A stretch of 30,389 bases of DNA from DATDCY01 sp031406795 [NCBI: Candidatus Rokuibacteriota bacterium] (GTDB lineage: Bacteria; JAUVQV01): contig JANOHV010000206.1 of the NCBI GenBank assembly GCA_031406795.1, positions 1-30,389 on the forward strand. Direction: 5' to 3'. Positions 1-5,636 of the stretch are shown one piece after another (within the stretch, counting starts at the first letter, position 1; the number at the start of each line of letters is the position of its first letter). Both the position numbers and the translations under genes were made by a program. The notes under the pieces are model-generated. The model was not told the origin of the DNA. It saw nothing but the letters and a program-made list of their open reading frames with translations, and did no database searches.

Positions 1-661
1 GCATGCCGCGGTCGAGAAAGAGGTTGACCAGCGTGCGGTGCAGGATGGTCGCGCCGACCTGGCTCTTGATGTCGTCGCCGATCAGCGGCAGCCCGGCGCT
101 CTTGAAGCGGTTGCTCCAGTAGCTGGTCTGCTTCCAGGCGCCGGCCTCGTCCTGGACCCAGCCCGAGGCGATGAAGACCGGGATGCAGTTGATGAAGCCG
201 CAGCCGCCCTCGAGGGCCTGCTCGACGTACCACTTGGTGGCCATTTCGCTGCCGACGGGCAGGAAGTTGACCACGACGTCGGTCCTGGTCTCGCGCAGAA
301 GCCGGGCGATGTCGGCGGTGGGGCCGGGGGCCTTGTGGATGACGGAGGAGAGGTAGGTGCCGATGCCGTCGTGGGTCATGCCGCGCACGACGGTGACGCC
401 CTGGTGGGGCACGTGCGCGAAGGTTGTGGTGCAGTTGGGGGGCGCGAGGATCGCCTGGGAGAGGTCCTTGCCGACCTTGTCGCGGTTGATGTCGATCGCG
501 ACGGTGAACTCGATGTCGCTGATGCGGTAGCCGCCGAGCACGGGGTGCATCAGCCCGGGGATGAACTGGTCGTGCGCGGTCTTGCGGTAGTACTCGATGC
601 CCTGCACGAGCGAGGAGGCGCAGTTGCCCACGCCGACGATGCCTACGCGAATCTTGCCCAT
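1..661 (-). CDS. ino1: Inositol-3-phosphate synthase, 3' end missing
   Basis: Likely converts D-glucose 6-phosphate to 1D-myo-inositol 3-phosphate with NAD as bound cofactor, in the cytoplasm; this is the first step to inositol lipids or inositol-based solutes. The minus-strand translation starts MGKIRVGIVGVGNCASSLVQ, a Rossmann NAD motif with the GNCASS signature of the family. It continues with the conserved stretches NFLPVGSEMATKWYVEQA (around residue 140), NCIPVFIAS and GDDIKSQVGATILHR, which match the shorter mycobacterial-type (actinobacterial/archaeal) form rather than the long eukaryotic form. About 220 codons are present; the family usually runs to about 360, so the C-terminal third lies beyond the left edge. 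The start is chosen because the motif begins at once and AAGGAGG (672-678) lies 10 bases upstream. No frameshift is seen. Confidence 0.95.
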   Translation of the reverse strand, partial: MGKIRVGIVGVGNCASSLVQGIEYYRKTAHDQFIPGLMHPVLGGYRISDIEFTVAIDINRDKVGKDLSQAILAPPNCTTTFAHVPHQGVTVVRGMTHDGIGTYLSSVIHKAPGPTADIARLLRETRTDVVVNFLPVGSEMATKWYVEQALEGGCGFINCIPVFIASGWVQDEAGAWKQTSYWSNRFKSAGLPLIGDDIKSQVGATILHRTLVNLFLDRGM

Positions 662-671
662 GGGATTAATG

Positions 672-678
672 CCTCCTT
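672..678 (-). promoter_or_regulatory. Strong ribosome binding site of ino1
   Basis: AAGGAGG on the minus strand, 10 bases before the ATG at 661. It fixes the start of the inositol-phosphate synthase and matches the anti-Shine-Dalgarno sequence fully, unlike most starts in this window. Confidence 0.75.
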
Positions 679-766
679 GAAGTCCGCCGATGGTGAGTTG
701 AGATGCGGATTGTACCAGAAGCCCTCGCTTTCTGACAAACGGCCGAAAAACAACGGTCGAAAAACG

Positions 767-793
767 AAAAGGGACGCTTTCGCGCCCCTCTTC
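767..793 (-). terminator. Hairpin terminator after ice-binding gene 1
   Basis: A hairpin with GC-rich arms (GGGACGC / GCGCCCC around a TTTC loop, one G-T pair) flanked by A and T runs, 30 bases after the stop codon at 823. It is nearly the same as the terminator at 2727-2752 behind the paralogue. The A-run/T-run arrangement could let it work in both directions, but only minus-strand genes end near it. Confidence 0.75.
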
Positions 794-822
794 CTGCAGC
801 GGAAGCAGAACAATGGTGACGA

Positions 823-2052
823 CTACGCTTTGCGCCTCCGCAACGCTTCGAAGCCAGTCAACGACAGAAGAGCCAGCAGCGTGATCAGCGCCCATCCGGG
901 AAGCGTGGGAACAGGGATGACTCCCGGAGGAAGGGCCGGGTTGATGGTCAAGATCGCGCTGGCAGGCGCAGGGTTGTTGCCGTTGGTGGTTTGCAAAGCG
1001 CCGGCGGCGATCGTGTTGGTGTAGGTGCCCGCGACCGTACCGGTTACATCCACTGACATCGCACAGGAGCCGCTGCCCGGGATCGAACGCGTCGCCGGCA
1101 ATGTCACGGTGGAACCGCCGGGGTTGGCGACGACCGCCCCGCTGCCGAGACAGGTGGTGCTGGCGTTGGGGGTGGGCGCGATCACCAGGCCGCTCGGCAG
1201 GGTGTCGGGGAACGCAGCGGTGATGGCGGCGGCAACGGCGTTGGGGTTCGTCAGGGTAACGACGAGCCTCGAGACCCCGCCCACACCGATTTCAGTCGGG
1301 GCAAAGCTCTTGAGGATCGCGGGCGGGATGAGAACCGGCGGCACGGCGCAGGCAGGAGGCACCGTGACCGTGTCCGCATTGACCGTGACTGTCCCGCCAA
1401 AAGCCAGGGCTCTCCCCGTCAATGTTGCGGCACCGCCTATCGTGATACCCGCGGCGTCCAGGATATTTCCCGTGAACGTCGAGGATGCCCCAAGCGTCGT
1501 GGCGGCGATGGGAGTCCAGAACACATTGTCGGCGCAGGCGCCAGCCAGGACGACCCGGGAATTGGCCCCGGTAGTCAGCGCGCCGCCCGGCCTGAAGACG
1601 TAAACGCCATCGCCGCTGAGCGTCACCACACCGTTTGCGACGATATCCATGGCGCCGGTGCTGGAATAACAGCCGGGAGGAAAAGTCCCCGGCGGATTGG
1701 CCCCGACCGTTACCCCGCTCAGCTCAACCGCAGTGCCGAGAGAGACGCAGGCTTGACTGTTCAGATTCGCCAGGGCGGAGCCTTGATCCAGCCCTACGGC
1801 AGGAGGACAAGGAACAGTAACCACGCCACCACCGATGAGCAGCGGTGCGAACGTCCCGGGTCCGGTAGTAAAACAGACATCCCCGCCGTTCACGGTGGTT
1901 GCCGCCCCGTTGCCGGTATAGGTGCTGGAAGTGACGCCATAGGCGCCGGTCGTTCCCAGAGGGGGCGCTGTCGCCGCCAGCGCAAGGCAGGGCCCACCGA
2001 GCAGCACCGCCAACCCAACACTCGCCAGAGTACTCAGGCACTCGCTCTTCAT
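823..2052 (-). CDS. Secreted ice-binding-family (DUF3494) protein with a DUF11-like domain and IPTL-CTERM tail
   Basis: Predicted exported surface protein of 409 aa. A signal peptide (MKSECLSTLASVGLAVLLGG, cleavage near ALAA) is followed by a DUF3494/ice-binding-like beta-solenoid region (about 30-250: GVYVFRPGGALTTGANSRVV, NVFW, TFTGNILDAAGIT). A DUF11/DUF7933-like beta-sandwich follows (about 260-370: ILKSFAPTEIGVGGVSRLVV, TLTNPN). The tail at 381-409 is an IPTL-CTERM signal: VPTLPGW, a hydrophobic helix, then RRRKA. Such tails are recognised by exosortase-type enzymes, and one is encoded 2 kb away. Ice binding itself is inferred from the family; many DUF3494 proteins have no tested activity. 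The start is uncertain: ATG 2052 has a GAGGGGGG site, but an in-frame ATG at 2127 follows a perfect AGGAGG (2139-2144) and would add 25 residues before the signal peptide. Paralogue of the gene at 2783-3634, with the added DUF11-like domain as the main difference. Confidence 0.85.
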   Translation of the reverse strand: MKSECLSTLASVGLAVLLGGPCLALAATAPPLGTTGAYGVTSSTYTGNGAATTVNGGDVCFTTGPGTFAPLLIGGGVVTVPCPPAVGLDQGSALANLNSQACVSLGTAVELSGVTVGANPPGTFPPGCYSSTGAMDIVANGVVTLSGDGVYVFRPGGALTTGANSRVVLAGACADNVFWTPIAATTLGASSTFTGNILDAAGITIGGAATLTGRALAFGGTVTVNADTVTVPPACAVPPVLIPPAILKSFAPTEIGVGGVSRLVVTLTNPNAVAAAITAAFPDTLPSGLVIAPTPNASTTCLGSGAVVANPGGSTVTLPATRSIPGSGSCAMSVDVTGTVAGTYTNTIAAGALQTTNGNNPAPASAILTINPALPPGVIPVPTLPGWALITLLALLSLTGFEALRRRKA

Positions 2053-2247
2053 GATCAACCCCCCTCGCTTAGGATGACTCCGGCTTCGCCGGATTTCAAA
2101 ATCAGGCACTGCGTCTTCTTGCAGCATCAAAGGTATTACCTCCTCGCCGATCAGCTTCAGCTGCTGCGCACACTTTCCCTCTCGGGGATCTCTATGCATC
2201 AAATGTGCCGTCCTTGGCTCTTATTTCGGCTGCAAAGCTCAAGTGAC
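2053..2247 (-). promoter_or_regulatory. Structured 5' leader of ice-binding gene 1
   Basis: About 195 nt between the candidate promoter and the chosen start, on the minus strand. It can form several helices: GCACA/TGTGC, GCAGCA/TGCTGC enclosing CAGC-TGAA-GCTG and AGGT-AAT-ACCT, and TCCGGC-GAA-GCCGGA just before the ribosome site. The perfect AGGAGG at 2139-2144 overlaps the AGGT/ACCT helix, so pairing could hide or expose it. I do not recognise a known riboswitch; the c-di-GMP-I conserved core is not present. The frame is open through it, so it may also be partly translated. Confidence 0.35.
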
Positions 2248-2253
2248 AGGAAA

Positions 2254-2282
2254 GATATACTATTTCGTCTGCGTATCGGCAA
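2254..2282 (-). promoter_or_regulatory. Candidate sigma70-type promoter for ice-binding gene 1
   Basis: On the minus strand, TTGCCG (2282-2277), a 17-base spacer, then TATATC (2259-2254). Each box is 4 of 6 to the consensus and the spacing is ideal. It would start transcription near 2247 and give a leader of about 195 nt. Confidence 0.4.
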
Positions 2283-2477
2283 TGTGACTGCCTGACGACC
2301 ATCACTGCCAAAGGGCGGATTTATGAAACAACTCGCCCACGTCGCCCCCCGAGTATCTCAGGTCCTGTTTCATCAATCAACAGGAATTTCGCGAAACCCT
2401 GCTGTCTCGTAATCCTGTTTTGGGCGTTTTGACACTTTGAGACATGATCGTGCTTGTCACCTGATCACGAGCACCCC

Positions 2478-2680
2478 AGATCCGCGCGTACGCGTGGATC
2501 CAAAGGCAGAGGAGGCATTTCAACCACTGAATAAGCCGGTTTTCGTGCATGAAGCACGGTGTGACAGAGGTCAAGCATCGTTTGAAGAAGGCATTGCGAT
2601 CAGAAATGAGCAACGACTCGGATAAATCCGGACCACGTGACAAGCCTGACGCTCCTGATCCGCGCGTTACGCGCGGATTT
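2478..2680. repeat. 203-bp dispersed repeat bounded by palindromes, copy A
   Basis: The left end is a 22-base near-palindrome (arms GATCCGCGCG / CGCGTGGATC, one mismatch to copy B) at 2479-2500. The right end is a second palindrome (arms ATCCGCGCGT / ACGCGCGGAT around a single T) at about 2658-2678. Copy B lies at 26054-26257 in the same orientation and at almost the same length. Inside, only short blocks are conserved between copies: GGCATYTCAAC, GGTCAAGCAWCGYTTG and ACAAGCCTG. It has no transposase. It resembles a BIME/REP-type or miniature intergenic repeat. The DNA around 2283-2477 holds only small inverted repeats (2364-2384, 2450-2474) and no gene. Confidence 0.75.
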
Positions 2681-2726
2681 TGGTGCACGGGAAGAGCGTT
2701 CCTCGGCGGGACCTCGGCGAGAAACG

Positions 2727-2752
2727 AAAAGGGGCGCTTTCGCGCCCCTTTT
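2727..2752 (-). terminator. Hairpin terminator after ice-binding gene 2
   Basis: Perfect seven-pair stem GGGGCGC / GCGCCCC with a TTTC loop, flanked by AAAA and TTTT, 30 bases past the stop of the gene at 2783-3634. Sequence and distance match the terminator of the first ice-binding gene, offset by exactly 1,960 bases. Confidence 0.85.
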
Positions 2753-2782
2753 CGTGCTGCAGAATCAGAACAGCGGCGACGA

Positions 2783-3634
2783 CTACACCCGGCGCCTCCG
2801 CAATGCTTCGAAGCCGGCCAGACTCAGAAGAGCCATCAGAGTGATGATCGCCCACTCGGGAAGCGTGGGAACGGGGGTGGGGCCGGGGGTGGGGCCCGGG
2901 ACCGGCACCGGCGCTGGTGCCGCCGTCGCCCCGCAGAAGGCGGCCTCGATAGTGTTGGTATCAAGTGTCACCGCGCCATTCCGCGCCAGAGTTCGACCGG
3001 TCACCGTGGCGCCGGTGTTCAGCGTGATGCTCGTCAGCGCAACGATATTCCCCAGGAATGACGTGGTTGTACCGAGGGTCGCCGAACTGCCCACCTGCCA
3101 GAAGACGTTGCACGGCGATCCGCCGTTGCTCATGACGACACTCGAGCCGCTCGCCGTGGTGAGCGTGCTCCCGATCTGAAAGACCCAGACCGCGTTGGGA
3201 TTGCCTCCGGCGTTGAGCGTGAGGGCTCCGGTCAACTGCGCCGACGTGGAAAAAGAGTAGACACCGGGCGTCAGCGTCAACACCGTGCCGCCAGTGCCCA
3301 ACACCTGACCCGTCAGGTCCGCGGTGACTGGCTGGCCCGCCAGATTGGTGTACAGCGTGGTCGTGGAATTCTGGGCCGCAAGCGCGACGCCGTCGGCAGC
3401 GTTTGTCGTGCCGAACACGAGCCCCGGAGGAAAGCCCGTTATCGAACTGGCCGCGCCGGGACTGAGGCCCAGAGCGCCCCTGATCACGCTCGGTCCGGTG
3501 TTGGTCACCGTCGTGGCGCCCAAGACCGCAAAACTCTGCGCCGATCCCAGCGACTGCGCCAGCGCGAGGGAGGGGCCGAGGAGAAGCACAGCGAATCCGA
3601 CAGCCGTCAGGACACTGAAGCGCGCGTGTTTCAT
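2783..3634 (-). CDS. Secreted ice-binding-family (DUF3494) protein with IPTL-CTERM tail
   Basis: A 283-aa exported protein of the DUF3494/ice-binding family: signal peptide MKHARFSVLTAVGFAVLLLG (cleavage near LALAQ), then the classic start LGSAQSFAVLGATTVTNTGP. The solenoid (about 28-235) carries the family hallmarks SVIRGALGLSPG, TLTPGVYSFSTSAQLTGALT, AVWVFQIGSTLTT, NVFWQVGSSATLGTTTSFLG and GRTLARNGAVTLDTN. A Pro-rich linker (PVPVPGPTPGPTP) leads to the IPTL-CTERM tail at 255-283: VPTLPEWA, a hydrophobic helix and RRRRV. In the family, relatives bind ice or act as ice-adhesins; here the role is inferred. The start has AAGGAG seven bases upstream. The neighbouring divergent operon encodes the likely processing enzyme. 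Very similar at both ends to the gene at 823-2052. Confidence 0.92.
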   Translation of the reverse strand: MKHARFSVLTAVGFAVLLLGPSLALAQSLGSAQSFAVLGATTVTNTGPSVIRGALGLSPGAASSITGFPPGLVFGTTNAADGVALAAQNSTTTLYTNLAGQPVTADLTGQVLGTGGTVLTLTPGVYSFSTSAQLTGALTLNAGGNPNAVWVFQIGSTLTTASGSSVVMSNGGSPCNVFWQVGSSATLGTTTSFLGNIVALTSITLNTGATVTGRTLARNGAVTLDTNTIEAAFCGATAAPAPVPVPGPTPGPTPVPTLPEWAIITLMALLSLAGFEALRRRRV

Positions 3635-3648
3635 TGTTAAACTCCTTT

Positions 3649-3754
3649 CGGCAGAGTTACTGTTTATACTCTTGTGTTGATTTGATTATTTTGAGCTTCA
3701 TATTCTGCCGATCAAATCTATATCATCCCGATCCGGGGTTTGCAAGCGCAAACC
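3649..3754. promoter_or_regulatory. Divergent control region with nested inverted repeats
   Basis: Lies between the minus-strand ice-binding gene and the plus-strand speD-exosortase operon. A perfect 18-base hairpin GGTTTGC-AAGC-GCAAACC sits at 3737-3754. A wider inverted repeat CGGCAGA (3649-3655) / TCTGCCG (3704-3710) encloses an AT-rich block that probably holds the ice-binding gene's promoter. These are candidate operators or RNA structures; no regulator gene is next to them, and I recognise no specific binding motif. Confidence 0.4.
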
Positions 3755-3804
3755 AGCGCCGTTCCGGCGATATTGATGGAGGGCAATTTGCCGCAGATGC
3801 GCAG

Positions 3805-3833
3805 TTGACTTCATGGCGTCCATCCCATAAAAT
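3805..3833 (+). promoter_or_regulatory. Strong sigma70-type promoter of the speD-exosortase operon
   Basis: TTGACT (3805-3810), 17-base spacer, TAAAAT (3828-3833): each box matches the consensus at five of six positions with ideal spacing. The expected transcription start is about 3840-3842, at or next to the GTG start codon of the first gene, which points to a leaderless message. Confidence 0.7.
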
Positions 3834-3841
3834 CGTTCGCA

Positions 3842-4219
3842 GTGACTCACGCGCAGCCAGTGCTCTATTCGGTTGATTTCAGTGATTGCGGGGCCCTCGC
3901 CGCGCAGAAGCCGGAGGAGATTGCCGCCACATTCGTTGCCGCGCTGGAGCGTGCGGGCGCGACAATCGTTCACGCGGTCTCCCACGCCTTCCCCGGAGCG
4001 GGCATGACCTGCGCCCTCATCCTGCGCGAATCGCACGCTGTCCTGCATACCTGGCCGGAGACGGGCACGGTAAACATCGATATTTTTTCCTGCTCGATCA
4101 GGCTGAACAGCCAGGAAGCCATCGACGAGTTGAGCCGGGCGTTCGGCGCGCGCCACGTCTCGGTCCAGCAGATAGCCCGTGCCGACGGACATCTCCCCCG
4201 GCCGGACCCGCGCCGCTGA
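3842..4219 (+). CDS. speD: S-adenosylmethionine decarboxylase (SpeD-like proenzyme)
   Basis: Pyruvoyl-dependent enzyme that decarboxylates AdoMet to the aminopropyl donor used in spermidine synthesis; cytoplasmic. The 125-aa protein has the size of the short bacterial/archaeal SpeD class. ESHAVLHTWPE (63-73) holds the self-cleavage Ser64 and His69, and NIDIFSCS holds Cys84. As I recall the Thermotoga maritima enzyme, its Ser63, His68 and Cys83 have exactly the same spacing, so the enzyme should self-process and be active. The GTG start is chosen because the family's first strand (VLYSVDFSDC) follows immediately; there is no Shine-Dalgarno site and a strong promoter ends nine bases upstream. 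The last 41 bases overlap the exosortase gene. No aminopropyltransferase (SpeE) gene lies nearby, so its role in a sorting locus is open: routine polyamine supply or a donor for an unknown modification. Confidence 0.88.
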   Translation: MTHAQPVLYSVDFSDCGALAAQKPEEIAATFVAALERAGATIVHAVSHAFPGAGMTCALILRESHAVLHTWPETGTVNIDIFSCSIRLNSQEAIDELSRAFGARHVSVQQIARADGHLPRPDPRR

Positions 4220-5636
4220 GTTCGTGCTCCGGGCCGCGGCCTGGAGCATCGGCATCTTCGGGCTGCTGCGGCTGGACTGGGTCGAGCAGCATGGCCTTCT
4301 GCCGCTGACGCAGTTGCAGGGGTGCGTGGCGGCCGGGCTCTGCGGCACGCCCGCGGGACCCATCACGGCAACGCTGGCGTGCAGCGGCGCCGACGTTCTG
4401 GCGATTTGTCTCGGCGCGATCCTGGCCTACCCGGTGCGGTGGCGCACGCGCCTCGTTGGTGCCGCTTCCGGCGTGGCGGTCATCCTCGCCCTCAACACGC
4501 TGCGCATCGGCACGCTCGGCCGCCTCGCCGCCTCGCCGTCGCTGTTCAACGCCTTCCACGTCTACGTCTGGCCGGCGGCGCTCCTGCTCGCCGTCGGCGG
4601 CTACGTCTTCGCCTGGATGCGCTTCGCGGACCGGCGGCAGCCGCCCGTGAGCCGGTCCATCCCCACGTTCGCAACCGCCACCCCGCCCGCCGAGTACGCG
4701 ATTTTCCGGCCCACGCGCCGCTTCGCGCTTCTCGCGGCGGCCTTGCTGCTGATCTTCACCGCTGCCGCCCCGCTCTACCTCCAGAGCACCCATCTTCTGA
4801 GCGTGGCCGCGTTCATCGCGCGCGCTGCCGCTGCGGCGCTTCGCCTGCTGGGCATCGAGGCCGTGGCAACGGCAAACCAGCTCTGGACCTCCCGGGGCAG
4901 CTTCCTGGTCACCCAGGAGTGCATCTCCACGCCGTTGATTCCGATCTACCTGGCGGCGGTCCTCGCCTTTGGGGGATCGTGGCGCGCCCGACTCCCGGCC
5001 CTGTTGGCTGCGGTGCCGCTTTTCGTCGGGCTCGGCATCGCGCGACTCCTGGTGGTGGCCCTCCCGGTGTCCCTCGCGGCCTCGCCGGTCTATTTGATTC
5101 ACGCCTACTTCCAGATCCTGCTGGCCGTGGTTGTTGTCTTTCTCGCCGCACTCTGGCGCCGCCCGGACCGGGGGACGGCGACGTGTCGGGCTCTCCTTGG
5201 CGTGGGGTCGGGCATTGCCTTCGTTCTGCTGCTGGGCGGCCCCCACACCCGCTTGATCCAGCACGCCGCCCGGGTCCTGGGCGGTGCCGGGATCGCCGGC
5301 ATCGTGGGCCCGCCGCCTGACGACCCGCAAGGAGCCATCGCGCTGCTGCCCGCCTTCCAGGTCGGACTCTACCTGGCGCTGGTCGTTGCAGCCGGCGCAG
5401 CGTTCGCCTGGAGGAGATTCGTCGCCGGCCTCGCGCTGCTCGGCCTCTCCCAGCTGGCGACCCTGATGGTTCTTTCGCTTCTTGCCGGCCGCGTCGGCAC
5501 TTCACTTCAGGTGCAGGGCGTCCGCGCCTGGGCCGTGGCCGCGCCGCTGCTCGTCCTGGCCGCCCTGCACCTCTTGCGGCCGCCGGGCGGGCTCGCGCAG
5601 TCGAGACCTCCCGGGAATGGCGGCGTCCGTGGTTGA
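4179..5636 (+). CDS. Three-module exosortase/archaeosortase-family membrane protein
   Basis: Polytopic inner-membrane protein (485 aa) of the exosortase superfamily, which cleaves or transfers proteins at C-terminal sorting tails using a Cys-Arg-His triad. Module 1 (about 15-150) has Cys68 (ACSGADVLAI), Arg109 (LNTLRIGTL) and His127 (FNAFHVYVWP). Module 2 (about 180-328) repeats the pattern with Cys248 (TQECISTPLIPIY), Arg289 (GIARLLVVALP) and His308 (YLIHAYFQILL). Module 3 (about 335-475) aligns with module 2 but has lost the triad: Phe393, Gln425 and Arg449 or Gly447 stand at the three sites. Known exosortases usually have one catalytic core. XrtH is the type assigned to IPTL-CTERM tails; I cannot tell whether this is an XrtH relative. 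The GTG start at 4179 overlaps speD by 41 bases, so translation is probably coupled. Likely substrates are the two IPTL-CTERM proteins at 823-3634. Confidence 0.82.
   Translation: MPTDISPGRTRAAEFVLRAAAWSIGIFGLLRLDWVEQHGLLPLTQLQGCVAAGLCGTPAGPITATLACSGADVLAICLGAILAYPVRWRTRLVGAASGVAVILALNTLRIGTLGRLAASPSLFNAFHVYVWPAALLLAVGGYVFAWMRFADRRQPPVSRSIPTFATATPPAEYAIFRPTRRFALLAAALLLIFTAAAPLYLQSTHLLSVAAFIARAAAAALRLLGIEAVATANQLWTSRGSFLVTQECISTPLIPIYLAAVLAFGGSWRARLPALLAAVPLFVGLGIARLLVVALPVSLAASPVYLIHAYFQILLAVVVVFLAALWRRPDRGTATCRALLGVGSGIAFVLLLGGPHTRLIQHAARVLGGAGIAGIVGPPPDDPQGAIALLPAFQVGLYLALVVAAGAAFAWRRFVAGLALLGLSQLATLMVLSLLAGRVGTSLQVQGVRAWAVAAPLLVLAALHLLRPPGGLAQSRPPGNGGVRG

Noticed and set aside
38-1024. A 328-codon plus-strand frame opposite ino1 and the end of ice-binding gene 1.
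   Set aside because: It spans two unrelated minus-strand genes and a terminator; the sequence is Asp/Gly/Val-rich without domains.
2053-2247. c-di-GMP-I (GEMM) riboswitch in the leader of ice-binding gene 1.
   Set aside because: The conserved core and tetraloop/receptor features are not present; only general hairpins are seen.
2479-2680. CRISPR-like or attachment-site interpretation of the repeated GATCCGCGCG palindromes.
   Set aside because: Only two palindromes per site, about 180 bases apart, with no regular spacers, no cas genes, no integrase and no tRNA nearby.
2377-2688. A 103-codon minus-strand frame across repeat copy A, and the 88-codon frame at 26096-26362 across copy B.
   Set aside because: Much of each frame is translated palindrome (PRVTRG, AYARI) of the kind produced by intergenic repeats; no ribosome site is present. 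The small shared KRCLT piece is listed as a finding but is not enough to call a gene.
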